Positions 1-7,693 of a DNA stretch of 39,214 bases are shown here, one piece after another. The notes beneath the pieces were generated by a model. That model was not told the DNA's origin. It did no database searches and saw only the letters and a program-made list of their open reading frames with translations. The position numbers and the translations under genes are program-made. Every line of letters begins with the position of its first letter. Positions within the stretch are counted from its first letter, which is position 1. Source of the DNA: Flavobacterium sp. MC2016-06 (GTDB lineage Bacteria > Bacteroidota > Bacteroidia > Flavobacteriales > Flavobacteriaceae); NCBI RefSeq assembly GCF_009711165.2, contig NZ_WMID02000044.1, positions 1 through 39,214 of the forward strand, written 5' to 3'.

Positions 1-110
1 ATTTTGTAACCCCAATCTTGTCATTCTGAGGAACGAAGAATCTTCACAAGAAACTCCGATATGTAAGTAACCAACGAGGATTCTTCGTTCCTCAGAATGA
101 CAAAAATACG
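1..110. repeat. Palindromic intergenic repeat, copy 1
   Basis: The copy contains two 25-bp arms, 18-42 and 79-103, that are perfect reverse complements and would form a long hairpin around a 36-bp loop. The arm begins TTGTCATTCTGAGGAACGAA. The same unit recurs 153 bp further on. Elements of this look are common between genes in flavobacteria (recollection of the genus, not a search). No coding potential is seen. Confidence 0.8.
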
Positions 111-153
111 TTTCGTCAGAATTATAGAAATAGGCTTGAATTTTTCTTTTTAT

Positions 154-250
154 ATTTTGTAACCCCAATCTTGTCATTCTGAGGAACGAAGAATCTTCAC
201 AAGAAACTCCGATATGTAAGTAACCAACGAAGATTCTTCGTTCCTCAAAA
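154..250. repeat. Palindromic intergenic repeat, copy 2
   Basis: This is a near-identical second copy of the unit at position 1, in the same orientation. Its left arm is 171-195 and its right arm starts at 232. The right arm breaks off after about 15 bp (246), so the hairpin is shorter than in copy 1. The loop carries one A/G difference beside the right arm (cgaagatt against cgaggatt). Confidence 0.8.
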
Positions 251-280
251 CAGCTAAATAGATTTAAAAAAATGACAATA

Positions 281-319
281 AAAAAAGGGAAATAGTTTTT
301 AGTACTATTTCCCTTTTTT
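281..319 (-). terminator. Rho-independent terminator of the kai operon
   Basis: A perfect 16-bp stem (281-296 pairing with 304-319) with a 7-nt loop has A-tracts and T-tracts built into its ends. It lies 14 bp past the stop codon of the receiver gene at 333-740, so it plausibly ends the five-gene minus-strand operon. The symmetric ends could also stop transcription from the left. Confidence 0.85.
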
Positions 320-332
320 ATTTCATCTAGTA

Positions 333-740
333 TTATTCTTTTTCAATAATACTAAGAATACTTTTCGGAATTTCTTCAAAAGCTTCAAAAGAATAAGGTT
401 TAATCAAATAACCTTTAACGCCAAGTAAATCACATTTTTCTTTATAAGTGGGATTTATGCTCGTGGAATACACAAAACAAGGAATTGTTTTTAAATTATT
501 ATTGTTTAAAATTTCCTGCAGCGCTTCTATGCCATCAAGAATAGGCATGTTTATATCTGTAAGAATCACATCAGGAGTTTGATTGGCTTCGTCTTTTAAA
601 TAATTTAAAAGTTCTTCTCCATTCTTTACCAGACTGACTTTTCCAAAATTTGGATTTTTATTAAATGTTTCGCAGATTACATCTGCATCATCACTGTCGT
701 CTTCGGCAATAATGATATGTAGGTTGTTCAGTACTGACAT
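333..740 (-). CDS. Single-domain response regulator (Rcp1/CheY-like receiver)
   Basis: The 135-aa product is a receiver domain with nothing attached. The acidic pocket EDD is at residues 13-15, the phospho-acceptor aspartate is D62 in TDINMP, and the conserved lysine lies in the LIKPY motif near the C-terminus. There is no DNA-binding or enzymatic output domain, so it must act by protein contact, as CheY- or Rcp1-type regulators do. It is the last gene of the kai operon, starting 1 bp after the stop of the upstream histidine kinase, which makes that kinase its likely phospho-donor. A strong terminator follows. The family call is confident; the pairing with the kinase is inferred from gene order, and the downstream partner is unknown. 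Confidence 0.93.
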   Translation of the reverse strand: MSVLNNLHIIIAEDDSDDADVICETFNKNPNFGKVSLVKNGEELLNYLKDEANQTPDVILTDINMPILDGIEALQEILNNNNLKTIPCFVYSTSINPTYKEKCDLLGVKGYLIKPYSFEAFEEIPKSILSIIEKE

Positions 741-741
741 T

Positions 742-2007
742 CTATGATATAGGAAAAAATAGGTTAAATGTAGATCCTTCGTTCAATTCACTTTCTACAG
801 TTATATTTCCTGAATGATTTTCCATGATTTTTTTACAAATTGCAAGACCTATACCATTTCCCGAATATTCGGTTTTGGTATGAAGGCGCTGAAATATAGT
901 AAAAATTTTATTAAGATGGTTTTTTTCCATTCCAATGCCGTTGTCTTTGATTTGAATATTTACAAATTTAGTGGATTGATTTGATATTTCTGATTTAAAA
1001 TTATCAACTTGAAAAATTTTTATAATCGGTGCAATATCTGTCTTACTATATTTGACTGCATTTGAAATAAGATTCGAAAAAAGCTGGCGCATTTGTACTC
1101 TTGATGCTTTTATTAAAGGCAGTTTTCCAACTTCTATAGTGGTTTTTTTGTCAGAAATTATAATTTCCAGATCTTCTTTCACTTCCGATATTATTTCGGA
1201 TAAATTAATTTCTGTTCGTTCTTCTTGCGCTGTGTGCGAAGAATATTTTACCAAATCGTCAACAAGCGAATTTAATCTTAAAACCGATGATTTCATCACG
1301 CTCATTGATTTTGAATCTGCTGTGGTAAGATAACTTGGATCGATTTTGTTATTGTACATTACAATTTTCCGCAGCGGTTCTTTAAGATCATGTGATATTA
1401 CATGAATAAACTCTTCTAGATTGCTGTTAATTCGGTTTAATTCATTAATCTTTTCTTCCAGCTGTTTTTGATGCTGAATTAAAGCTTCTTCATGTTTTTT
1501 CTTATCCGTCAAGTCTGTAATCACAATCCCAATTCCCTGTACAGATGGTTCAAGATCGGTCAGGGCGATATATGCCGGAAAAGTTTTTTTATCATTTTGG
1601 GTTTTAAATACGATTTCATGTGTATTAACACCGTATTTAAGTGCCTCTATTAGTGCCGTAAAGTTTTCCGGATTCTCAAAATATTCATATATATAATTGC
1701 CAATTATTTTTTCTGAAGGAATACCTGCAAGTTTAGAAAAATAATCATTACAATATAGTACAAGTCCATTTCGGGAAATGCTCAACGCACCCTGCCCAAA
1801 TTTTTCGATTAAAAGCCTGAAAGTATAATCAGCGGTTTCCAGCGAATAAAGCTGCGCAATTCCGTTGTTTTGTACCACCAAGGCATCAACATCTCCTTGC
1901 TTTATGGCATCAACAATACTGTTTGATTCATAAAGCTGATCCTTTAATGAGGCAATTTCGTCTAATAGAGATTCGATATTTATATTTTTGTACTCCAAAT
2001 TATTCAC
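742..2007 (-). CDS. Soluble PAS-domain sensor histidine kinase
   Basis: The 421-aa kinase has no membrane segment or signal peptide and is therefore cytoplasmic. Residues about 60-170 form a PAS domain, followed by a coiled-coil linker (170-200), the HisKA dimerisation helix with the phospho-histidine H206 in ISHDLKEPLR, and a HATPase_c domain with N-box (around N316), G1 box DNGIGM (355-360), F-box near 370 and G2 box GNGIGL (383-388). All catalytic elements are present. The gene start overlaps the second kaiB by 8 bp and its stop is 1 bp from the receiver gene, so translation is probably coupled. Unlike cyanobacterial SasA it has no KaiB-like sensor domain. If it reads the Kai proteins, the PAS domain or linker must do so, which is inference. 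Confidence 0.93.
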   Translation of the reverse strand: MNNLEYKNINIESLLDEIASLKDQLYESNSIVDAIKQGDVDALVVQNNGIAQLYSLETADYTFRLLIEKFGQGALSISRNGLVLYCNDYFSKLAGIPSEKIIGNYIYEYFENPENFTALIEALKYGVNTHEIVFKTQNDKKTFPAYIALTDLEPSVQGIGIVITDLTDKKKHEEALIQHQKQLEEKINELNRINSNLEEFIHVISHDLKEPLRKIVMYNNKIDPSYLTTADSKSMSVMKSSVLRLNSLVDDLVKYSSHTAQEERTEINLSEIISEVKEDLEIIISDKKTTIEVGKLPLIKASRVQMRQLFSNLISNAVKYSKTDIAPIIKIFQVDNFKSEISNQSTKFVNIQIKDNGIGMEKNHLNKIFTIFQRLHTKTEYSGNGIGLAICKKIMENHSGNITVESELNEGSTFNLFFPIS

Positions 2008-2299
2008 TGATATTTAGTATCCTTAAAACTTTTTCTTTGTCTGATAAGTCCCCAAGAATAATTCTTCTTGGTGCAGGATCTGTTTTTATTAATGTAGGCA
2101 CAGCTACAATTTGATAAGCAGCGGCCTGTTCTTTATCACGGCTGATGTCTATAATTTCTAATTCGTAATTATCTGCGAGATATTTATCGCAGATTTTACG
2201 TAAATTTTCTATGGCATGCCCTGATTTTACAGACATTCCCGAAACAAAAAGTATGAATTTATGTTTGGTCGTATTAGTGCTGTCAGAGGAATAATCCAT
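2000..2299 (-). CDS. kaiB: KaiB-like protein, divergent second copy
   Basis: This 99-aa protein has the thioredoxin-like KaiB fold signature: a first strand FILFVSG, a helix after SVKSGHAIENL, then LEIIDI and the family hallmark VPTLIK...RRIILGDLSDKEKV. Compared with the neighbouring copy it has an N-terminal extension of about 10 polar residues and has lost the TPxS motif after the first strand (MSVKS instead). It lies between the other kaiB and the histidine kinase and overlaps the kinase start by 8 bp. An uninterrupted run of 12 A on the coding strand spans the preceding stop codon and this ATG. KaiB binds KaiC in cyanobacteria. Whether this copy binds KaiC, the kinase or neither cannot be told from sequence. 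Confidence 0.9.
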   Translation of the reverse strand: MDYSSDSTNTTKHKFILFVSGMSVKSGHAIENLRKICDKYLADNYELEIIDISRDKEQAAAYQIVAVPTLIKTDPAPRRIILGDLSDKEKVLRILNISE

Positions 2300-2308
2300 T
2301 TTTTTTTT

Positions 2309-2602
2309 TTAAGAGTTTAGTGGTTTAATATTTAGCCCAACAAGTACTCTTTCTTCGTTAGAAAGATCACCGATTATTTTGCGAATAGGTTCGGGAAATT
2401 TTCTCACCAAAGTTGGTACAGCTAAAATCTGATCGCCTTCCGCCAGTTGCGGACTTTTAAGGAGATCAATAATTTCGATACTATATTTTCCTGCCAAATG
2501 TTCTTCGGCATATTTTTTTATATTTTCTAGCGCTTTTATTGATTTCGGCGTTTGTCCCGCAATATAAAGCAGCAATTGCCATTCGGCTACCTCTTTTTTC
2601 AT
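2309..2602 (-). CDS. kaiB: KaiB-like protein, canonical copy
   Basis: The 97-aa product is close to cyanobacterial KaiB in length and motifs: [12 protein letters not shown] at the N-terminus, [18 protein letters not shown] in the middle and [20 protein letters not shown] near the end. In cyanobacteria KaiB is a fold-switching protein that binds the CI ring of KaiC and controls its phosphorylation cycle. The gene starts 7 bp after the kaiC stop codon and ends 9 bp before the second kaiB, so all three are one transcript. No kaiA is present in the window. The family is certain; the existence of any rhythm is not implied by the sequence. Confidence 0.95.
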   Translation of the reverse strand: MKKEVAEWQLLLYIAGQTPKSIKALENIKKYAEEHLAGKYSIEIIDLLKSPQLAEGDQILAVPTLVRKFPEPIRKIIGDLSNEERVLVGLNIKPLNS

Positions 2603-2609
2603 CTTACTG

Positions 2610-4283
2610 CTATTTTTTTTTAGAAGTCAGCTTTTCCTGTAATTCTTCTGTAGCTTTCAGAATACTTAATTCTTCTTCAGCCGATTCGAATTCATTTTTA
2701 AGCGCTTCTATGTTTGCTTCGAGAACTTTGCGTTTACGCTCAATTTCCCTGTCTTTTCTGCTTATTTCATTCTGAAGTTCAATATCAGACAATGTTTTCT
2801 TTATTTGATATGATTTTCTTGCCGCTCCGGTAAGTATTCCTTGAGGACCCAATTCGATATCAAGTAATTCAATTCCTTTATTCGTGATAACAAATTCACG
2901 AACTTGATTAGAATGTCCCATTCCTCTCGATTTCACTATGAATATGCCGCGGTTTCGCTCGCCAATTCCTTCCATATCACGCACCGTAATCCAAGTATCG
3001 ACCAATGACGATACAGATTCTTCGGCAAGATCGGGTCTGAAATTATCGGTTTGTTTATTTAATGAAGTAAAAAGTGCTGTGATATTATTGACTTTCAGCA
3101 TGTCTATAAGTCGCACAAGCATTGATCGTACTTCATGTTCACTACCCACTGAAATAAGGTTACTTATCGGGTCGATAATGATTGTGGTAGGTTTAAATTC
3201 CTTAATTAATTTTCGGAGCGTAAGCAAATGCAATTCAAGACCGTTTAATGAAGGTCTTGAAGAATGGATCTGCAAGGTTCCGTTTTTAATGTATTTTTCT
3301 AAATTAACGCCAATTGATGTCATATTGCGAACCAATTGTTGTGGCGATTCCTCAAATGCAAAATAGATTGTATTTTCCTTTTTCTCGCATTGCTGCGTAG
3401 CAAAATAACAAGCAATTGTTGTTTTAGCCGTACCAGCCGTACCAGAAACTAATATGTTGCTTCCGCGGAAAAAACCGCCGCCCTGAAACATAGTATCTAA
3501 TCCAGGAACTCCTGTCGAAATTACATCGGAAGAAACTTCATTATCCAATTTCAAAGAAGTAATTGGTAGTACCGAAATTCCATCTTCATCAATAAGAAAA
3601 GGATATTCATTTGTTCCATGCGTTGATCCTCTATATTTTACAATTCGAAGTCTTCTGGTAGAAACCTGCTCAATGACACGGTGATCCAAAACAATCACAC
3701 AGTCAGAAACATATTCCTCCAGTCCTTGTCGTGTAAGAGTCGCTTCGCCGCGTTCTCCAGTTATAATTGCTGTTACACCTTTTGTTTTCAACCAATGAAA
3801 TAATCTTCGCAATTCGGCTCTGAGTATCGCTTGATTATCAAGACCTGCAAATAAGGATTCGATAGTATCTAATACGACACGGGTCGCTTTTATAGAATCT
3901 ATGGCATGTCCTAATCTGATGAATAAACCATCGAGATCATATTCTCCGGCTTCTTCAATTTCAGATCTTTCAACTCTTACATGATCGACTACGAGTTTTT
4001 TATCAGCTTTAAGCTGTTCAAGGTCAAAGCCTAGTGATTTAACATTCAATGTTAGGTCATCGGAGGGTTCTTCAAATGACATGAATACTCCGGGTTCATT
4101 GTAATCTATAATACCTTTAATAAGGAATTGCATTGATAACAATGTTTTCCCACAACCGGCGCCTCCACAGATTAAAGTTGGTCGTCCTTTTGGAAAACCT
4201 CCATCAGTAATCTCGTCAAGACCGTCTACTCCCGTAGGAGTTTTGGGAAATATAAAACTATGTGATTTTGATTCTTTTTGCAC
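2610..4283 (-). CDS. kaiC: KaiC-like double-domain ATPase/kinase
   Basis: This 557-aa protein carries both RecA-like KaiC domains. CI has Walker A GGAGCGKT (40-47) and the glutamate pair E71/E72. CII has Walker A GTAGTAKT (281-288) and E311/E312. The autophosphorylation site that is Ser-Thr (431/432) in Synechococcus KaiC aligns with S425-S426 in [11 protein letters not shown], so both acceptors are serines, and the nearby T426 equivalent is alanine (A420). After the CII domain an acidic/basic coiled coil (about 497-555) extends the protein beyond the cyanobacterial 519 aa. The start is GTG; no in-frame ATG lies just upstream, and a -7 box sits about 20 bp before it. It is the first gene of the operon with two kaiB genes, a kinase and a receiver. 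All residues needed for ATP hydrolysis and kinase activity appear intact. Confidence 0.95.
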   Translation of the reverse strand: MQKESKSHSFIFPKTPTGVDGLDEITDGGFPKGRPTLICGGAGCGKTLLSMQFLIKGIIDYNEPGVFMSFEEPSDDLTLNVKSLGFDLEQLKADKKLVVDHVRVERSEIEEAGEYDLDGLFIRLGHAIDSIKATRVVLDTIESLFAGLDNQAILRAELRRLFHWLKTKGVTAIITGERGEATLTRQGLEEYVSDCVIVLDHRVIEQVSTRRLRIVKYRGSTHGTNEYPFLIDEDGISVLPITSLKLDNEVSSDVISTGVPGLDTMFQGGGFFRGSNILVSGTAGTAKTTIACYFATQQCEKKENTIYFAFEESPQQLVRNMTSIGVNLEKYIKNGTLQIHSSRPSLNGLELHLLTLRKLIKEFKPTTIIIDPISNLISVGSEHEVRSMLVRLIDMLKVNNITALFTSLNKQTDNFRPDLAEESVSSLVDTWITVRDMEGIGERNRGIFIVKSRGMGHSNQVREFVITNKGIELLDIELGPQGILTGAARKSYQIKKTLSDIELQNEISRKDREIERKRKVLEANIEALKNEFESAEEELSILKATEELQEKLTSKKK

Positions 4284-4305
4284 GCTCTATGATATTGTGT
4301 TTACT

Positions 4306-4339
4306 CAAATATACGTTTTCTAAAATAATTTATAATCAA
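4306..4339 (-). promoter_or_regulatory. Candidate promoter of the kai operon
   Basis: On the minus strand a perfect Bacteroidota -7 box TATATTTG (4313-4306) is preceded, after 23 bp, by a TTG (4339-4337) matching the -33 element. The box lies 22 bp before the kaiC GTG, giving a short leader. A small dyad TTAACAGCTGTTTA sits further upstream at about 4354-4367. Consensus match only. Confidence 0.55.
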
Positions 4340-4446
4340 CATTTATTAAAGATTTAACAGCTGTTTAGTTAAAATACTAAAGAAAAACCATCACAAAAAA
4401 AGAGGAGAAATAGATGAAATAAAGGAGATTGAAGCAACTATTCAGC

Positions 4447-5688
4447 TCATTTTTTTGAACGTAACTGTTCAATATTTTTACTGATAATATTTTTGTCTGC
4501 TGCTGTTTTTGCCATACTTAGCGCGGTTTCGAATTGCTGTAAAGCCTTTTTGTTATCAAAATCAGAATACAAATTTCCGAGTAAAGAATGGTAAAAATGA
4601 TTGTCAGTCAAATTAAGTTTTTCGGCCTCGATGATAGCTTCTTCTTTTCCTTTTACTTTTGATAAGGCATAAGTTCTATTTAAAGCCACAATTGGAGAAT
4701 ATTCAAGAATAATAAGATTGTTGTACAACTCGAGGATATTTTCCCATTTTTGAGAAGAATCTTCTTTTACCGTATGCCAATAAGCAATTCCTGCTTCGAG
4801 ATGGTATTTTGAAAGCGTATTTCCAGTCGATGATTTACTTAGAAAATAAGTACCTCGATCTATTAATTCCTGATTCCAAAGCGATTGATCTTGATCTTCG
4901 TACAAGATAATTTCGCCATTTTCGGCAGTTCGGGCTTCAAATCTAGAAGAATGAAAACACATTAAAGCCATTAAAGCATTGGTTTCCGGCAGATTTGTAC
5001 TTTCATTTTGAATTAATAAATACGCTAGGCGCATAGCTTCGGCGCAAAGATCTTTACGTAAAGTTGTATTTTGAGAAGTAGAATAATAGCCTTCAGAAAA
5101 AAGTAGATAAATGGTTTTGAGAACCGTTTTCATTCTGTCTTTTACTTCAGAAATACTTGGGTTTTGAATTTTAATATTCTCTTCTTTGAGTTTTTCCTTA
5201 GCACGGTTTATTCTTTTATAAATCACTTCTTTATTCGAAAGAAAAGCATCAGCGATTTCGTTTATTCCAAAACCACATAATAAATTCAGCGCAAGCGCAA
5301 TTTGAGCTTCGTCTGAATTACAAGGATTGCAAACTGTAAAAATCATTGCCAATTGACTATCGGCAATATTTTGTTCTGATAAATCAATGTCAATTTCAGG
5401 ATTATTTAAAGGCGAATTATATTTTATTTCAGTAACTATTTTGGTTTCAAAAATATTGTTTCTTTTTAAATAGTTTTTGGTTTTATTTTTAGCAACCGTA
5501 TAAAGCCAAGCGGTTGGATTTTCTGGAGTTCCTTTTATAGCCCAAGTTTCTGAAGCTGATAAAAAAGTATCGCTCACAATATCTTCGGCAATTTCGATAT
5601 GATGAATTCCAAATAAATTACAGAGCACCGAAACTATTTTTTGATACTCGGTTCGGAATAAATTGGGAATGAGTTCGTGGTTCTCCAT
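4447..5688 (-). CDS. ECF sigma factor with C-terminal TPR domain (ECF42-like)
   Basis: The 413-aa protein starts with a sigma-70 region 2 (about residues 10-80, including AEDIVSDTFLSA and a WLYTVAKNK helix) and a region 4 helix-turn-helix (about 125-175, with GFGINEIADAFLSNKEVIYKRINRAKEKL). The remaining 230 residues are helical and TPR-like. This architecture, together with a DGPF/YCII gene next door, is the signature of the ECF42 group, whose members work without a classical anti-sigma factor and whose TPR tail is thought to control activity. The YCII gene is 202 bp upstream on the same strand; the gap is filled by a heptamer tandem repeat. The physiological signal is unknown. Confidence 0.9.
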   Translation of the reverse strand: MENHELIPNLFRTEYQKIVSVLCNLFGIHHIEIAEDIVSDTFLSASETWAIKGTPENPTAWLYTVAKNKTKNYLKRNNIFETKIVTEIKYNSPLNNPEIDIDLSEQNIADSQLAMIFTVCNPCNSDEAQIALALNLLCGFGINEIADAFLSNKEVIYKRINRAKEKLKEENIKIQNPSISEVKDRMKTVLKTIYLLFSEGYYSTSQNTTLRKDLCAEAMRLAYLLIQNESTNLPETNALMALMCFHSSRFEARTAENGEIILYEDQDQSLWNQELIDRGTYFLSKSSTGNTLSKYHLEAGIAYWHTVKEDSSQKWENILELYNNLIILEYSPIVALNRTYALSKVKGKEEAIIEAEKLNLTDNHFYHSLLGNLYSDFDNKKALQQFETALSMAKTAADKNIISKNIEQLRSKK

Positions 5689-5703
5689 ACTTAAGAATTT
5701 TGA

Positions 5704-5829
5704 ATTATAAGTTATGAGTTATAAGTTATGAGTTATAAGTTATGAGTTATAAGTTATGAGTTATAAGTTATGAATTATAAGTTATGAGTTATGGGTTATG
5801 GGTTATGGGTTATGAATTATGAGTTATGA
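5704..5829. repeat. Heptamer tandem repeat, 18 copies
   Basis: Eighteen head-to-tail 7-bp units run without interruption. The left part alternates GTTATAA and GTTATGA, giving an effective 14-bp period. Three GTTATGG units occupy 5788-5808, and variants ATTATAA and ATTATGA occur at 5704, 5774 and 5816. The array ends 15 bp upstream of the sigma factor start codon (minus strand), where its promoter or leader would be. Such arrays can change copy number by slippage. Confidence 0.92.
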
Positions 5830-5858
5830 GTGGTTTTCTTCCTATGTTTTTAAGCATT

Positions 5859-5885
5859 ATAACTCATAATTCATAATTCATAATT
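5859..5885. repeat. Inverted copies of the heptamer repeat
   Basis: About four units of the same heptamer in the opposite orientation (AACTCAT, AATTCAT) lie 29 bp from the main array and 5 bp past the stop codon of the YCII gene. Paired with the array end they form a hairpin of about 27 bp that could end the YCII transcript. Confidence 0.7.
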
Positions 5886-5890
5886 ATTTT

Positions 5891-6226
5891 TTAAACTGCC
5901 ATTCGTATTTCTACATTTCCGCCAAAATTTAGAACTGGGCAGCCTTTTGCAATTTCTGCAGCTTCGTCATAATCTTTGGCTTTGATAATAATTAAACCTC
6001 CGATAGATTCTTTAATTTCAACAAAAGGTCCGTCTGTAACTCCTTTAGAACCTACAAGCTTACCTTGTCCGTCCCAGCGCTGTAAAGGTCTTGCAAGTTT
6101 ATCTTGCGCAGCCAAACTACCAAACCAGTTTTGCCAGTGCTGTAAATGCTGCTGTAATTCTTCTGGAGAAGGCTGTACTTCTTTTGATAAAAAATCTCTT
6201 CTGAAAATCAATATAAATTCATTCAT
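5891..6226 (-). CDS. YCII/DGPF-domain protein
   Basis: The 111-aa protein is a compact ferredoxin-like YCII-related (DGPF) domain: N-terminal FILIFRRDF strand, then WQNWFGSLAAQDKL, the family motif as TDGPFVEIKESIGGLIIIKA, and a final strand ending in VEIRMAV. Family members are small cytoplasmic proteins, some acting as hydrolases or in redox chemistry; most have no known substrate. Its neighbours are an ECF42-type sigma factor downstream and an AhpD-like protein upstream, all on the minus strand. DGPF proteins are the usual genomic partners and likely regulon members of ECF42 factors, so control by the adjacent sigma factor is a reasonable inference. Confidence 0.9.
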   Translation of the reverse strand: MNEFILIFRRDFLSKEVQPSPEELQQHLQHWQNWFGSLAAQDKLARPLQRWDGQGKLVGSKGVTDGPFVEIKESIGGLIIIKAKDYDEAAEIAKGCPVLNFGGNVEIRMAV

Positions 6227-6269
6227 TTCTTTGTGTCTTATAAGTTATTCACTTGTATTTTAAAATAAA

Positions 6270-6331
6270 TTGAAATAAAAGGCTGTTTTTGTGTATGCTA
6301 TAAATTTAATGTTTTCCAGCATAAAACAGCC
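6270..6331 (-). terminator. Terminator of the AhpD-like gene
   Basis: GGCTGTTTT (6281-6289) pairs with AAAACAGCC (6323-6331), with an inner ATGCT/AGCAT stem (6295-6299 with 6318-6322). On the minus strand it is followed by a TTTTATTT tract. It begins 8 bp past the stop of the gene at 6340-6792. Confidence 0.75.
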
Positions 6332-6339
6332 GTTTTTAT

Positions 6340-6792
6340 TTATCCAAATTGACCCACTCTGTAAGCTCCCGGAGTGTTAGAAAAAGCGATGTTAATACGG
6401 TTCCAAGTATTAATTGCACCAATTGCAAGCGTAAGATCTATTAATTCGTCTTCAGTAAATTCAGCTTTTGCTATGTTGTAAATTTCATCGGGAACATCGC
6501 AGGCATTTACAGCTTCTGCGTAAGCTAGAGCAACTCTTTCGCGCTGTGTAAAATATGGGGTTTCTCTCCACGCACTAATTCCAAACAAACGTTGTGTAGT
6601 TTCGCCATTTGCGATCGCTTCTTTTGAGTGCATGTCTAAACAATAAGCGCAGTTATTAATTTGTGATACTCTAAAATCTACTAATTCTAACAACGATTTT
6701 TCGATTGTACTTTTTTTCAAATAACCGGTAATTCCAAATAGAGTTCCAATTGCTTTTTGACCTTTTTCAAATACATTAATTCTAGTTTCCAT
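6340..6792 (-). CDS. AhpD-like carboxymuconolactone decarboxylase family protein
   Basis: The 150-aa protein has the AhpD core: a helix with the redox motif NNCAYCLDMH (C48, C51, H55) followed by helices rich in small residues and a second set ending in INTWNRINIAF. Proteins of this group reduce peroxides through the CxxC pair or act as gamma-carboxymuconolactone decarboxylases. The intact CxxC-H arrangement favours a peroxidase-type redox role. It is followed by its own terminator, so it may be transcribed separately from the YCII and sigma genes, but AhpD/CMD proteins often accompany ECF sigma factors. No promoter box was recognised upstream. Confidence 0.9.
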   Translation of the reverse strand: METRINVFEKGQKAIGTLFGITGYLKKSTIEKSLLELVDFRVSQINNCAYCLDMHSKEAIANGETTQRLFGISAWRETPYFTQRERVALAYAEAVNACDVPDEIYNIAKAEFTEDELIDLTLAIGAINTWNRINIAFSNTPGAYRVGQFG

Positions 6793-6920
6793 TTTGTATA
6801 ATTTTAAGTGTTATACTCTAATGACAATCGAACTTTTAGAATTGGACAAAAAAATAAAAAAATTTCAAAAAAAAACAAAAAGTGACTATTTATCTGACTT
6901 TTCAGCGAAAAATAAAAGAA

Positions 6921-7571
6921 CTAATTTAGAATTAAATCAATGTTTTGAGAGAGATTATACGCTATTTGGGGTTTATTTGTCAGGCTGTTAGTCATAGTCC
7001 ACGGTGTAAGTTCTCCATTTTCGATAATTTCTTTTTTAGAATAAATCATCGAAAAATAAGTATTAAGATCAAGTGTCTGCGCAGACAGCGGTTTGTTTTT
7101 TTGTTCTGTAGAAACATCTTCATAATAATAACGTGATTTCTTGAGATCAGAATATTTCTCTAGCAAATAATCATTTAAAGTAAAATTCGGCCCTTCGCCT
7201 TTATATAAATCTTCAGATTGAATTGGCGTAATTAATTGCTCTTTGATGTTTTCTTTTAATGTTTCATAATGATCTGAAGTGGTAGAAAAATCGCCCTCAA
7301 CCATAGTTTCCTTTTTAGACAATTGTCTAATTACAGAAAGACGCACATAATCGCCGTTGATTTCTATTACTTTAAAAACAAAATATTTAGTTTCGAAACT
7401 CTGACTTCCGTTAGAACCTCTTTGTTTGCTAAAAATAAAACTTCCCAATTGCAGTTTGTGTTCTTGGCTGTTAATTGCTTTTTTCCAAATATATGGTTTG
7501 TATACTTTTTGTCTTAAGATAATAAAGACAATTGTGCATAGTATTAGAGCAATTGCAAGTTTTTTGTTCAT
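6921..7571 (-). CDS. Membrane-anchored protein of unknown function
   Basis: I do not recognise this 216-aa protein. It starts with a short positive end and a single hydrophobic segment (MNKKLAIALILCTIVFIILRQ, about residues 4-20). A mainly hydrophilic, lysine- and glutamate-rich domain follows that would face the periplasm if the segment is a signal anchor. Visible stretches include a strand-rich middle (KYFVFKVIEINGDYVRLSVI) and a helical tail. No cysteine is seen after the membrane segment, so it is not a lipoprotein. It is 83 bp from the terminator that closes the hmp operon upstream and about 130 bp from the divergently uninvolved AhpD gene downstream. Codon use resembles its neighbours, so it looks like a genuine gene. 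Confidence 0.75.
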   Translation of the reverse strand: MNKKLAIALILCTIVFIILRQKVYKPYIWKKAINSQEHKLQLGSFIFSKQRGSNGSQSFETKYFVFKVIEINGDYVRLSVIRQLSKKETMVEGDFSTTSDHYETLKENIKEQLITPIQSEDLYKGEGPNFTLNDYLLEKYSDLKKSRYYYEDVSTEQKNKPLSAQTLDLNTYFSMIYSKKEIIENGELTPWTMTNSLTNKPQIAYNLSQNIDLILN

Positions 7572-7654
7572 TTGATTTTTAAGTGAGTGAAAAGTATTTT
7601 CGATACAAAAAATAAAATTAAGGATTCAATTTCGATTTTAGGGTTTGATTTCAT

Positions 7655-7686
7655 AAAAAAAAGCCTTCAATTATTTATGAAGACTT
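7655..7686 (-). terminator. Terminator of the hmp operon
   Basis: A 9-bp stem (7661-7669 with 7678-7686, one G-U pair on the minus-strand RNA) with an 8-nt loop is followed on the minus strand by a run of at least six U. It lies 8 bp past the stop of the DUF2798 gene. Confidence 0.75.
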
Positions 7687-7693
7687 TCTGGTT

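Noticed and set aside
742..2007. Plus-strand frames at 1052-1333 and 1923-2114
   Set aside because: They are antisense shadows of the histidine kinase and second kaiB, which have clear domains.
6794..6991. Plus-strand 65-codon frame divergent from the AhpD-like gene
   Set aside because: It overlaps the 3' end of the minus-strand gene at 6921-7571, is lysine-rich low-complexity sequence from an A-rich control region, and ends with no domain.
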